DNA of 5,744 nt from contig CAKTXU010000138.1 in NCBI GenBank assembly GCA_934630995.1, positions 1-5,744 on the forward strand. Direction: 5' to 3'. The notes below the pieces were generated by a model. It saw nothing but the letters and a program-made list of their open reading frames with translations, searched no databases and was not told where the DNA came from. Of this stretch, positions 1-5,744 are shown piece by piece; position 1 is the stretch's first letter; each line of letters opens with the position of its first letter. The translations under genes were made by a program, and so were the position numbers. The stretch comes from an uncultured Eubacteriales bacterium. GTDB lineage: Bacteria; Bacillota; Clostridia; Oscillospirales; Acutalibacteraceae.

Positions 1-839
1 AGAACAGTAGCGGCATGACCAGCCGCGCCGCTGGAAATGCCTACCAAAAGTCCCTCGGTTCTGGCTACACAGCGGGCGGCATCAAAGGCCTCCTGTGCGG
101 TGACCTGGACGATTTCGTCGTATACCTTGGTGTTAAGAATTGATGGAACAAACCCGGCACCAATTCCCTGGAGCTTATGCGGCCCCGCTTTACCGCCGGA
201 CAGTACCGGAGAATCCGAAGGCTCTACCGCGACGACACGGAGCCCCGGCTTTTTCTCCTTGAGTACTTCACCTACACCGGTAATAGTTCCGCCCGATCCG
301 ATACCCGACACAAAGATATCCACCCCGCCGTCGGTGTCATTCCATATTTCTAGGGCCGTGGTCCGCCGGTGTATCGCCGGATTGGCTGGGTTTTCGAACT
401 GATGGGCCACAAAGGTATCCGGCAAAGTGGCGGCCAACTCTTCCGCCTTGGCGATAGCTCCCTTCATTCCCTGAGCGCCGGGAGTCAGCACCAGCTCGGC
501 TCCCAACGCCGCAAGCAGACTGCGTCGCTCCATGCTCATGGTATCCGGCATGGTCAGAATCAGCCGATAACCTTTGGCCGCAGCCACAAAGGCAAGGCCG
601 ATTCCGGTGTTGCCGCTGGTGGCTTCAATAATCACCGTGCCCTTGTGGATGAGTCCGCGCTGCTCTCCGTCCTCAATAATGGCGTATCCTACTCTGTCCT
701 TGACGGAGGAAAGGGGATTAAAGTACTCCAGTTTAGCGATAATGTGTGCCGTCGCCTTCTGTTCCGCAGCGTAATTATTTAACTCAAGCAAGGGCGTGCC
801 CCCAATAAGATCGGTTAATTTAGACGCGATTTTTGCCAA
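1..839 (-). CDS. cysK: Cysteine synthase (O-acetylserine sulfhydrylase), 3' end outside window
   Basis: PLP-dependent cytosolic enzyme that makes L-cysteine from O-acetylserine and sulfide. Translating the minus strand gives about 279 residues before the window edge; the family is usually near 305-310, so about 30 C-terminal residues are missing. Seen: LIGGTPL near residue 11, SSVKDR with the PLP-binding lysine near 47, the substrate loop TSGNTG at 73-78, MPDTMSMERR at 96-105, HQFENPANP near 145, the phosphate-binding GSGGT near 180, and GISSGAA near 266, whose serine should contact the pyridine nitrogen. The start is TTG: an in-frame TGA lies 9 bases upstream, no ATG occurs before residue 96, and GAAAGGA lies 10 bases ahead. 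It begins 46 bases after the metY stop with no terminator between, so the two are probably co-transcribed. A CysM-type paralogue cannot be excluded, but the motifs fit CysK better. Confidence 0.93.
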   Translation of the reverse strand, partial: MAKIASKLTDLIGGTPLLELNNYAAEQKATAHIIAKLEYFNPLSSVKDRVGYAIIEDGEQRGLIHKGTVIIEATSGNTGIGLAFVAAAKGYRLILTMPDTMSMERRSLLAALGAELVLTPGAQGMKGAIAKAEELAATLPDTFVAHQFENPANPAIHRRTTALEIWNDTDGGVDIFVSGIGSGGTITGVGEVLKEKKPGLRVVAVEPSDSPVLSGGKAGPHKLQGIGAGFVPSILNTKVYDEIVQVTAQEAFDAARCVARTEGLLVGISSGAAGHAATV

Positions 840-849
840 TGTCCTTCAA

Positions 850-856
850 TCCTTTC
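850..856 (-). promoter_or_regulatory. Ribosome binding site of cysK (decides a TTG start)
   Basis: On the minus strand GAAAGGA is followed by 10 bases and then TTG at 839-837. A second purine run, AAGGA (842-846), sits only 2 bases from the TTG, too close for normal pairing. The distal one is therefore the more likely Shine-Dalgarno site. The two lie in a near-repeat (ATTGAAAGG / ATTGAAGGA). Confidence 0.6.
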
Positions 857-885
857 AATCAGTCGTTACCATCATTCTTTCCACT

Positions 886-2175
886 TTACAGGATACCATC
901 CAGCGCCTGACGAAGATCGTCGAGAATATCGACTGCATGCTCCGTGCCGATGGAGAGGCGCACAGTGCCTTGGGTGATGCCGCAGGCGAGCAGCTCCTCC
1001 TCCCCCATCTGAGAATGGGTGGTGCTGGCGGGATGGATGACAAGGGACTTGACATCCGCCACATTAGCCAGCATGGAAAATAATTTCAGCCGCTCCACAA
1101 AGGCCTGCGCCTTGGGCGCCCCGCCTTTGATTTCCACGGAAAAGATAGAGCCGGCACCTTGGGGATAATACCTCTCATACAGATCATGATAAGGACTATC
1201 CTGTTGTGCGGGATGATGTATTTTCTCCACAGCCGGATGCCCGGAAAGAAATTCCAGCACCTTCATTGTGTTTTCCACATGACGTTCCACGCGAAGCGAG
1301 AGGGTCTCCAGTCCTTGCAAAAGCAGAAAAGCATTGAAGGGGCTCAGAACCGCGCCGGTATCCCGCAGCAGGGTAGCACGCATTTTCAAAAGATAGGCTA
1401 TCGCCCCGCCGGCCTCGGAGAAGCGCAGCCCGTGATAACTGTCATCCGGATCGGTCAGGCCGGGGAAGCGTCCGGATGCCTTCCAATTAAACCGGCCGCT
1501 GTCCACCACCACCCCGCCCAGGGAGGTACCGTGTCCGCCTAAAAATTTCGTGGCAGAGTGGATTACAATATCCGCGCCGTATTCGATAGGCCGCAGCAAA
1601 TAGGGGGTGGCGAAGGTGTTGTCCACCAAGAGCGGTATACCGTGGCGATGGGCCAGCTTTGCCAGCGCTTCAATATCCACTATATCGGCATGCGGATTTC
1701 CCAGAGATTCCACATAGATGGCTTTGGTATTGGAGCGTATGGCTTTTTCAAACCCTTCCGGAGCCATGGGGGATACGAAGGTGGTTTCGATCCCGAACTG
1801 ACGGAAGGTATGGGCGAATAAATTGTAGGTACCGCCATACAAAGCGCTGGACGAAACCACATGATCTCCCACACCCGCGATATTCTGCACAGCATAGGTA
1901 ATGGCCGCGGCTCCAGAAGCTGTAGCCAGGGCACCGGCGCCCCCCTCCAGCGCCGCCACTCGCTGTTCGAATACATCCGTCGTCGGATTGGACAGCCGGG
2001 TATACATATAGCCGCTCTCCTTGAGCTCGAAGCGCCCGGCCGCCTGGGAAGCATTTTCGAACACATAGGAGGTGGTCTGGTAAATCGGCACCGCTCGAGC
2101 CCCGGTAGCAGGATCCGCCTGTTCCTGTCCGGCATGAATCTGTAAGGTTTCAAATCGCCAATTTCTCTCTGACAT
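886..2175 (-). CDS. metY: O-acetylhomoserine sulfhydrylase (aminocarboxypropyltransferase)
   Basis: Cytosolic PLP enzyme of the Cys/Met metabolism (gamma) family. It joins O-acetylhomoserine and sulfide to give homocysteine, the direct sulfhydrylation route to methionine. The product is 429 residues, full length for MetY and longer than the 380-400 usual for MetB/MetC. Seen: ETLQIHAGQ at 9-17, YTRLSNPT at 58-65 (tyrosine and arginine that reach the PLP phosphate of the partner subunit), VDNTFATP at 184-191 with Asp185 for the pyridine nitrogen, SATKFLGGHG with PLP lysine Lys210, and a C-terminal VRLSIGTE whose Arg406 should bind the substrate carboxylate. The insert FNWKASGRFPGLTDPDDSYHG (about 229-249) is typical of O-acetylhomoserine sulfhydrylases and argues against cystathionine synthase or lyase. 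The ATG start has AAAGGAG 6 bases upstream. It has its own promoter and leads into cysK. Confidence 0.93.
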   Translation of the reverse strand: MSERNWRFETLQIHAGQEQADPATGARAVPIYQTTSYVFENASQAAGRFELKESGYMYTRLSNPTTDVFEQRVAALEGGAGALATASGAAAITYAVQNIAGVGDHVVSSSALYGGTYNLFAHTFRQFGIETTFVSPMAPEGFEKAIRSNTKAIYVESLGNPHADIVDIEALAKLAHRHGIPLLVDNTFATPYLLRPIEYGADIVIHSATKFLGGHGTSLGGVVVDSGRFNWKASGRFPGLTDPDDSYHGLRFSEAGGAIAYLLKMRATLLRDTGAVLSPFNAFLLLQGLETLSLRVERHVENTMKVLEFLSGHPAVEKIHHPAQQDSPYHDLYERYYPQGAGSIFSVEIKGGAPKAQAFVERLKLFSMLANVADVKSLVIHPASTTHSQMGEEELLACGITQGTVRLSIGTEHAVDILDDLRQALDGIL

Positions 2176-2181
2176 AGGGGG

Positions 2182-2188
2182 CTCCTTT
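2182..2188 (-). promoter_or_regulatory. Ribosome binding site of metY
   Basis: AAAGGAG on the minus strand, six bases from the ATG at 2175. This is a near-perfect Shine-Dalgarno site and fixes the start of metY at MSERNWRF. Confidence 0.85.
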
Positions 2189-2200
2189 CATATGGATGTA

Positions 2201-2214
2201 TTTCCTATAGGTTT
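2201..2214 (-). promoter_or_regulatory. Candidate operator: CCTATAGG palindrome at the metY start site
   Basis: The minus strand reads AAACCTATAGGAAA, with a perfect 8-bp palindrome CCTATAGG at 2204-2211. It lies directly downstream of the predicted -10 box and covers the expected transcription start near 2214, where a bound repressor would block initiation. From memory the core resembles the boxes bound by CymR and related Rrf2-family regulators of cysteine metabolism in Firmicutes, which fits the genes it precedes. That match is recalled, not searched. The element occurs once and could be chance. Confidence 0.35.
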
Positions 2215-2220
2215 GGTATG

Positions 2221-2249
2221 ATTAAAGCACAAAACCCTTTATCTGTCAA
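2221..2249 (-). promoter_or_regulatory. Sigma-A type promoter of metY-cysK
   Basis: The -35 box is a perfect TTGACA (2244-2249) and the -10 box is TTTAAT (2221-2226, five of six bases of TATAAT), with an ideal 17-base spacer. Transcription should start near 2214, giving a leader of roughly 38 bases. That is too short for an S-box or T-box leader, so control of metY-cysK is more likely by a DNA-binding protein. The -35 box begins only two bases beyond the U-rich tail of the potD terminator. Confidence 0.82.
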
Positions 2250-2250
2250 T

Positions 2251-2288
2251 AGAAAATGCGGGAAATCGAAAAATTTTCGATTTCCCGC
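2251..2288 (-). terminator. Rho-independent terminator of the pot operon
   Basis: A perfect 15-bp inverted repeat spans 2258-2288 (GCGGGAAATCGAAAA paired with its complement around a single central base; in RNA the A/U pairs at the tip would open into a loop). On the minus strand it is followed by ATTTTCT, a short U-rich tail. It lies 37 bases beyond the potD stop and is not preceded by any other gene end. The plus-strand side also has some T residues, but no gene converges on it. Confidence 0.85.
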
Positions 2289-2325
2289 AATCGTTTTCCT
2301 TAACACAAAGCCGTTTAAGCCTTTG

Positions 2326-3435
2326 TTAATTGGATTTCAGCTTAATCCACAGGGAGTCCTGCAACTCATTGATATTGTCCGGCAGAGTGTCGAACACCTC
2401 TGTGTTATTCAGTATGTCCTCCGACGGATAGAAAATTGGATTCTCCCCCACCTCTGGATCCAACAGCTTGCGCGCTTCCGTATGTGGTGTGGAATAGCCG
2501 ATAGCCTCAGCGTTGGCCTTAGCCACCTCCGTACGGCAAAGGAAATTGATATATTTTTCAGCCTCCGTCTTATGGGCGGAAGCGGTGGTGACGCAAACGG
2601 CGTCCACAAAGCGGTTGGTTCCTTCCTTGGGCACAAAGTATTTGATATCGGTATTACCCTCGTCAGGATCCATCATGATGATGCCGTCACCGGAGTAATA
2701 GGGAGCGATATAGCCTTCCTCGTTGATCATCTTATCGTAAACTTGGTCCATGACATACTGCTGCAGCAGCGGCTTCTGCTTAAGCAGCTCCTGATAGGCG
2801 GCCTCCCATTCGCTCTCGTTGGTGGTATTCATGGAATAGCCCAGCTTTTTCAGCGCAATTCCAAAGGCGTCGCGGGGATTGTCGAACATAAAAATATTGC
2901 CCTCGTATTTTTTATCCCAGAGCAAATCCCATCCCTGCTCCAAATCGGCTTCATCGACAAACTTGGAATTGTAGAAAATCCCCACCGTCCCCCAGGTATA
3001 GGGAACGGAATACGCATTGGTGGGATCATAGTCGGGATTTTTCAAGGTTTCGTCGATAAATTTAAAATTGGGGATATTTTCGAAATTCAGCTTTGCCAGC
3101 ATCCCCTCCTTGATCATCTTCCCCACCATATAATCGGAGGGGAAAATCACGTCATATTCGGTTCCGGATTTGAGAATAGCATACATACTTTCATTGTCTG
3201 TAAATACGCGGTAATTGACCTTGATGCCGGTGGTATGGGTAAAAGCATCGTTGACCATAAAATCGCTGTCGTCGATGTACTCGCCCCAATTATAGACGTT
3301 AAGGGTCACTCCGGTACTCTCAGCCGCCGATTCGCTCCTCCAGTCCCCCGCCCCGGTTTCTCCGCCGGCGCTCGAACAGGCGGCCATAGAGGCGGCCAAC
3401 AAAACAGACACCAAAAATACCAACGCTTTTTTCAA
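2326..3435 (-). CDS. potD: Polyamine (spermidine/putrescine) ABC transporter substrate-binding lipoprotein
   Basis: Extracytoplasmic receptor that captures spermidine or putrescine and delivers it to PotBC. The product is 369 residues. Its N-terminus is a lipoprotein signal: Lys2-Lys3, a hydrophobic stretch at 4-19, and SMAAC with the lipidated cysteine at 20. A Ser/Gly/Glu-rich linker runs to about 42. The mature fold starts at VYNWGEYI (47-54), the usual first ligand-pocket strand. Further family landmarks are FPSDYMV (98-104), PYTWGTVG (145-152), FDNPRDAF (184-191), YYSGDG (246-251), VPKEGTNRFVD (268-278) and IGYSTP (312-317). The start is TTG: an in-frame TAG directly precedes it, AAGGGAG lies 8 bases upstream, and translation from it yields a normal signal peptide. 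It is the last gene of potABCD, 39 bases after potC. Several pocket residues differ from E. coli PotD, so putrescine versus spermidine preference is open. Confidence 0.95.
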   Translation of the reverse strand: MKKALVFLVSVLLAASMAACSSAGGETGAGDWRSESAAESTGVTLNVYNWGEYIDDSDFMVNDAFTHTTGIKVNYRVFTDNESMYAILKSGTEYDVIFPSDYMVGKMIKEGMLAKLNFENIPNFKFIDETLKNPDYDPTNAYSVPYTWGTVGIFYNSKFVDEADLEQGWDLLWDKKYEGNIFMFDNPRDAFGIALKKLGYSMNTTNESEWEAAYQELLKQKPLLQQYVMDQVYDKMINEEGYIAPYYSGDGIIMMDPDEGNTDIKYFVPKEGTNRFVDAVCVTTASAHKTEAEKYINFLCRTEVAKANAEAIGYSTPHTEARKLLDPEVGENPIFYPSEDILNNTEVFDTLPDNINELQDSLWIKLKSN

Positions 3436-3443
3436 CTACCTAT

Positions 3444-3450
3444 CTCCCTT
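3444..3450 (-). promoter_or_regulatory. Ribosome binding site of potD (decides a TTG start)
   Basis: AAGGGAG on the minus strand, 8 bases before TTG at 3435-3433. The codon before the TTG is TAG in the same frame, so no longer start is possible. The next in-frame starts would cut into the signal peptide. Confidence 0.8.
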
Positions 3451-3474
3451 ACAAAATATAATATTGAAACGCGG

Positions 3475-4281
3475 TCAGACAACCTTGCGCTTCGACTGTT
3501 TTGACTGATCCCGAATCTGCATGACATTGACCAGAATCAGCATCAATAGAACGGCGCCGAACATCAGGGTGGACAAAGCATTTATTTCCGGGGTCACCCG
3601 CCGCTTGACCATGGCGTATATCGCTACCGACAGATTTTGAGCCGTCGCCCCCGAGTTGAATAGGCTGATGACGAAATCGTCCAGCGACATGGTGAAGGCC
3701 ATCAGTGCCCCGGTTACGACCCCCGGCATGATTTCCGGAAGCATCACCCGCATAAAAGCGGGAAATGGCCGACATCCCAAATCCAGCGCCGCCTCATACA
3801 TATGCTTATTGATTTGACGCAACTTCGGCATCACCTGCAACACCACATACGGGATACAGAAGGTGACGTGAGAAATCACCAGGGTGGCATAGCCCCGCTG
3901 GAGCAGGCCGGTGGTATTATAAATAAAGGCGAAAAGCAGCATCATGGAGATGCCCGTCACTATCTCCGGATTGACCATGGGAATATTGTTGACCGCCAAA
4001 AAGACCTTTTTCAGCTTCCGGTTCATTCCATGGATACCAACCGCCGCCGCCGTGCCGATGACGGTGGCCACCGCCGTGGCAATTAAGGCCACGCTGACGG
4101 TCACCCACAAGGCGCTGAGGATTTCCTTGTCCCGGAACAGCTCCGCATACCACTGAAGGCTGAACCCGGTAAATTTGACCCGGCTGCGGGAGCTGTTGAA
4201 GGAGAAGAAGATCAATACAGCAATCGGCGCATACAAAAAGATAAAAATCAGGATATTATAAATACGCGACAGGGTTTTCAT
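3475..4281 (-). CDS. potC: Polyamine ABC transporter permease, PotC type
   Basis: Inner-membrane subunit that pairs with PotB to form the polyamine channel. The product is 268 residues, the usual size. Six hydrophobic segments can be seen at about 8-28, 56-84, 103-123, 131-151, 186-208 and 236-255. The cytoplasmic EAA loop that docks onto the ATPase is EAALDLG at 163-169, with the downstream LPEIMPG at 181-187; it is followed by the PotC-typical SLDDFVISLF at 199-208. The C-terminus is short and basic (KQSKRKVV). The ATG overlaps the potB stop codon as ATGA, and AGGGGGG lies 8 bases upstream, so translational coupling is likely. It stands between potB and potD in the usual order. Confidence 0.95.
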   Translation of the reverse strand: MKTLSRIYNILIFIFLYAPIAVLIFFSFNSSRSRVKFTGFSLQWYAELFRDKEILSALWVTVSVALIATAVATVIGTAAAVGIHGMNRKLKKVFLAVNNIPMVNPEIVTGISMMLLFAFIYNTTGLLQRGYATLVISHVTFCIPYVVLQVMPKLRQINKHMYEAALDLGCRPFPAFMRVMLPEIMPGVVTGALMAFTMSLDDFVISLFNSGATAQNLSVAIYAMVKRRVTPEINALSTLMFGAVLLMLILVNVMQIRDQSKQSKRKVV

Positions 4282-5111
4282 ACATACAGCCCCCCTGTCT
4301 CCTCGTCGTCCTTATCCACCATACTCATAAACGCCATACACAACAGTATAAGCACCATCAACACCAGAGACAGAGCCGCTCCCACATTGTAATTCTGCGC
4401 TTGGCCGATAAACATGGTTTCTATGGTATCGCCGATCATCTGATTTTTACTGCCGCCCAAAAGTTTGGTGATGACAAAGGTACTGACGGCTGGAACAAAC
4501 ACCATGGTGATGCCGCTGAGTATACCAGGCACCGACAGAGGTAGCACAATTCGGCGGAAGACCTGCCAGGCATTGGAGCCCAAATCCTGTGCTGCCTCGA
4601 TAATCCGGTTATCCAGTTTAGCCATGACCGAATACAGGGGCAACACCATAAAGGGCAGAAAGTTGTATACCATACCCAGCACCACCGCGCCGCTCGTATT
4701 GATCATGGGAATAGACTCTCCCGGCTTCAGCAGACCGATAAGCCGCAGAAATTGGTTGATAAAACCGTTCTTTTCCAGGATTGACATCCACGCGTAGGTG
4801 CGCAGAAGAAAATTCATCCACATGGGCAGCATAATGATCATCACCATGGTCTGCTGAACCCGGGCCGTGGCGCGGGAAATGCTGTAGGCCAGCGGATAGG
4901 CGAGAATCAGGCAGATGACGGTTGCCACTGCTCCCAGGCCGATAGACAAAATAAACGTGTTGATATGATCCCCAATGGCAAGGATGTTATCTATGGTAAA
5001 CTGACCGTTCTTGTCTGTCAGGGCAAACCACAGCACCACCCCCAGTGGAACGATAGTGAACAGAAGCATCCAGACTGCAAAGGGCGCGGAGGCGGATTTC
5101 GACTTCATCAT
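4278..5111 (-). CDS. potB: Polyamine ABC transporter permease, PotB type
   Basis: Inner-membrane subunit of the polyamine importer, partner of PotC. From the chosen start the product is 277 residues. Hydrophobic segments lie at about 10-31, 53-77, 87-106, 140-162, 196-217 and 244-264, giving six membrane spans. Family landmarks are LPMWMNFLLRTYAW at 95-108 and the cytoplasmic EAA loop EAAQDLG at 172-178 with LPLSVPGI at 190-197, which contacts PotA. The frame is open to a GTG at 5153, but that start lies deep in potA and would add a Gly/Arg-rich stretch atypical of the family. The ATG at 5111 overlaps the potA stop as ATGA and has GAGGA 9 bases upstream, so it is preferred; the adjacent ATG at 5108 is a possible alternative. 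The C-terminus is acidic (DKDDEE). Confidence 0.95.
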   Translation of the reverse strand: MMKSKSASAPFAVWMLLFTIVPLGVVLWFALTDKNGQFTIDNILAIGDHINTFILSIGLGAVATVICLILAYPLAYSISRATARVQQTMVMIIMLPMWMNFLLRTYAWMSILEKNGFINQFLRLIGLLKPGESIPMINTSGAVVLGMVYNFLPFMVLPLYSVMAKLDNRIIEAAQDLGSNAWQVFRRIVLPLSVPGILSGITMVFVPAVSTFVITKLLGGSKNQMIGDTIETMFIGQAQNYNVGAALSLVLMVLILLCMAFMSMVDKDDEETGGLYV

Positions 5112-5744
5112 GACAGCGATTCCTCGCTTTCCTCGTGGACCAGGTCCACCCACGGATCCGCCATCTCGTCAAACTCCTCGGAATAGGAGCTGTAGTCGCC
5201 AAACATCCCGGAATAAGCGGATTTCTTCATGATATGGATATCCTCCGGATTGAGGACAATGCCGATAAGCCGCCCCACCTCATAATAATCCGTGGTCTGA
5301 ATCATCCATTTGAAGCCTTTGAAGTCAACAATGGTTTCAAAATGCACCCCTTTGAAGGTATTGCTGGTGACACGGCCCTGCAAATGCCCCTGCTCCGGCT
5401 CGACGATATCGATATCTTCCGGACGGATAACCACATCGACCGGTTCCTCTTTGGCGAAGCCGGCGTCCACGCATTTGAATTTCCGGCCGAAGAATTCCAC
5501 CAGGTAGTCCTCGTGCATGACGCCGTCCAGGATGTTGCTCTCCCCGATAAAATCCGCTACAAAGGCGTTCTCCGGCTCATTATAGATGTCCTGCGGGGTA
5601 CCGATTTGCTGGATTTTGCCGTTGTCCATGACCACCACGGTGTCCGACATGGACAGGGCCTCCTCCTGATCGTGGGTCACATAGACAAAGGTAATCCCCA
5701 GACTCTTCTGAATAGTCTTCAATTCCTGCTGCATATCCTTGCGC
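5108..5744 (-). CDS. potA: Polyamine ABC transporter ATPase, PotA type (5' end outside window)
   Basis: Cytoplasmic ATPase that powers polyamine uptake through PotBC. Only the C-terminal 211 residues are visible; about 150-170 are off the edge, including Walker A, the ABC signature and Walker B. The fragment opens with RKDMQQELK, which normally follows the D-loop. Next comes the switch histidine in FVYVTHDQEEA (His at fragment residue 24), then the end of the ATPase domain (DNGKIQQIGTPQDIYNEP, DFIGESN). The C-terminal TOBE-type regulatory region follows, with IRPEDI at 106-111 and NPEDIHIM at 165-172. An extra tail of about 39 residues follows, Tyr/Ser-rich and then strongly acidic (EESEESLS at the end). 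The ATG at 5734 is an internal methionine, because the frame is open to the edge and matches the family there. The stop overlaps the potB start as ATGA. Confidence 0.95.
   Translation of the reverse strand, partial: RKDMQQELKTIQKSLGITFVYVTHDQEEALSMSDTVVVMDNGKIQQIGTPQDIYNEPENAFVADFIGESNILDGVMHEDYLVEFFGRKFKCVDAGFAKEEPVDVVIRPEDIDIVEPEQGHLQGRVTSNTFKGVHFETIVDFKGFKWMIQTTDYYEVGRLIGIVLNPEDIHIMKKSAYSGMFGDYSSYSEEFDEMADPWVDLVHEESEESLS

Noticed and set aside
369..782. Plus-strand frames opposite cysK
   Set aside because: Antisense shadows; the minus-strand frame has the full set of cysteine synthase motifs through this stretch.
1680..2153. 157-codon minus-strand frame inside metY
   Set aside because: Out-of-frame shadow of metY, with Pro/Arg-rich translation, no motif and no ribosome site of its own.
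2176..2325. S-box (SAM) or T-box leader upstream of metY
   Set aside because: The predicted leader is only about 38 bases. The one strong hairpin lies upstream of the promoter and is explained as the potD terminator.
2300..2329. Imperfect inverted repeat around the potD stop (ACAAAG / CTTTGT)
   Set aside because: Short, A/T-rich, with a 10-base loop and no U-rich tail; the hairpin at 2258-2288 is a far better terminator.
3455..3482. Possible internal promoter for potD (TTGTCT, 16 bases, TATATT)
   Set aside because: The start site would fall at about 3448, inside the potD ribosome binding site, so the transcript would be poorly translated; the -35 match is also weak.
2218..3504. Long plus-strand open frame of 428 codons opposite potD
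   Set aside because: It is antisense to a gene with clear family motifs, a lipoprotein signal and a ribosome site. Its translation shows no recognisable domain, and it begins inside the metY promoter region and ends inside potC.
5112..5153. Upstream GTG start for potB adding 14 residues
   Set aside because: The added residues are Gly/Arg-rich and unlike PotB N-termini, while the ATG at 5111 forms an ATGA overlap with potA and has GAGGA at good distance.

Overview
This window carries two transcription units of housekeeping type, both read entirely from the minus strand, and the assignments rest on strong protein family resemblance. The base composition is moderate (about half G+C by eye). The binding protein looks like a Gram-positive lipoprotein, the Shine-Dalgarno sites are strong and two genes start with TTG. 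Together these point to a Firmicute, probably of the class Clostridia; the species cannot be read from the sequence.

Region 5744 to 2251 (transcribed right to left) is a polyamine ABC transporter operon in the classical order potA-potB-potC-potD. PotA (ATPase) enters the window already truncated at its N-terminus. PotB and PotC are the two inner-membrane permeases, and PotD is the lipid-anchored substrate-binding protein. potA/potB and potB/potC overlap by ATGA, so translation is probably coupled; potD follows after 39 bases with its own ribosome binding site and a TTG start. A perfect 15-bp hairpin with a U-rich tail ends the unit just after potD.

Region 2250 to 1 is a sulfur assimilation unit: a near-consensus sigma-A promoter, a short leader with a palindromic CCTATAGG element at the predicted transcription start, then metY (O-acetylhomoserine sulfhydrylase) and cysK (cysteine synthase), the latter cut off by the window edge. 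Both enzymes are PLP-dependent and use sulfide: MetY makes homocysteine for methionine, CysK makes cysteine. A repressor of the CymR/Rrf2 type that senses cysteine status is a plausible regulator, but this is inference.

The two units share a 150-base gap in which terminator and promoter almost touch. No RNA genes, mobile elements, CRISPR arrays or long repeats were seen, there is no gene-free stretch above 300 bases, and nothing here looks like a new biological system. The points worth a second look are small: the operator-like palindrome, altered pocket residues in PotD, an acidic C-terminal tail on PotA that also encodes the potB ribosome binding site, and the two TTG starts.
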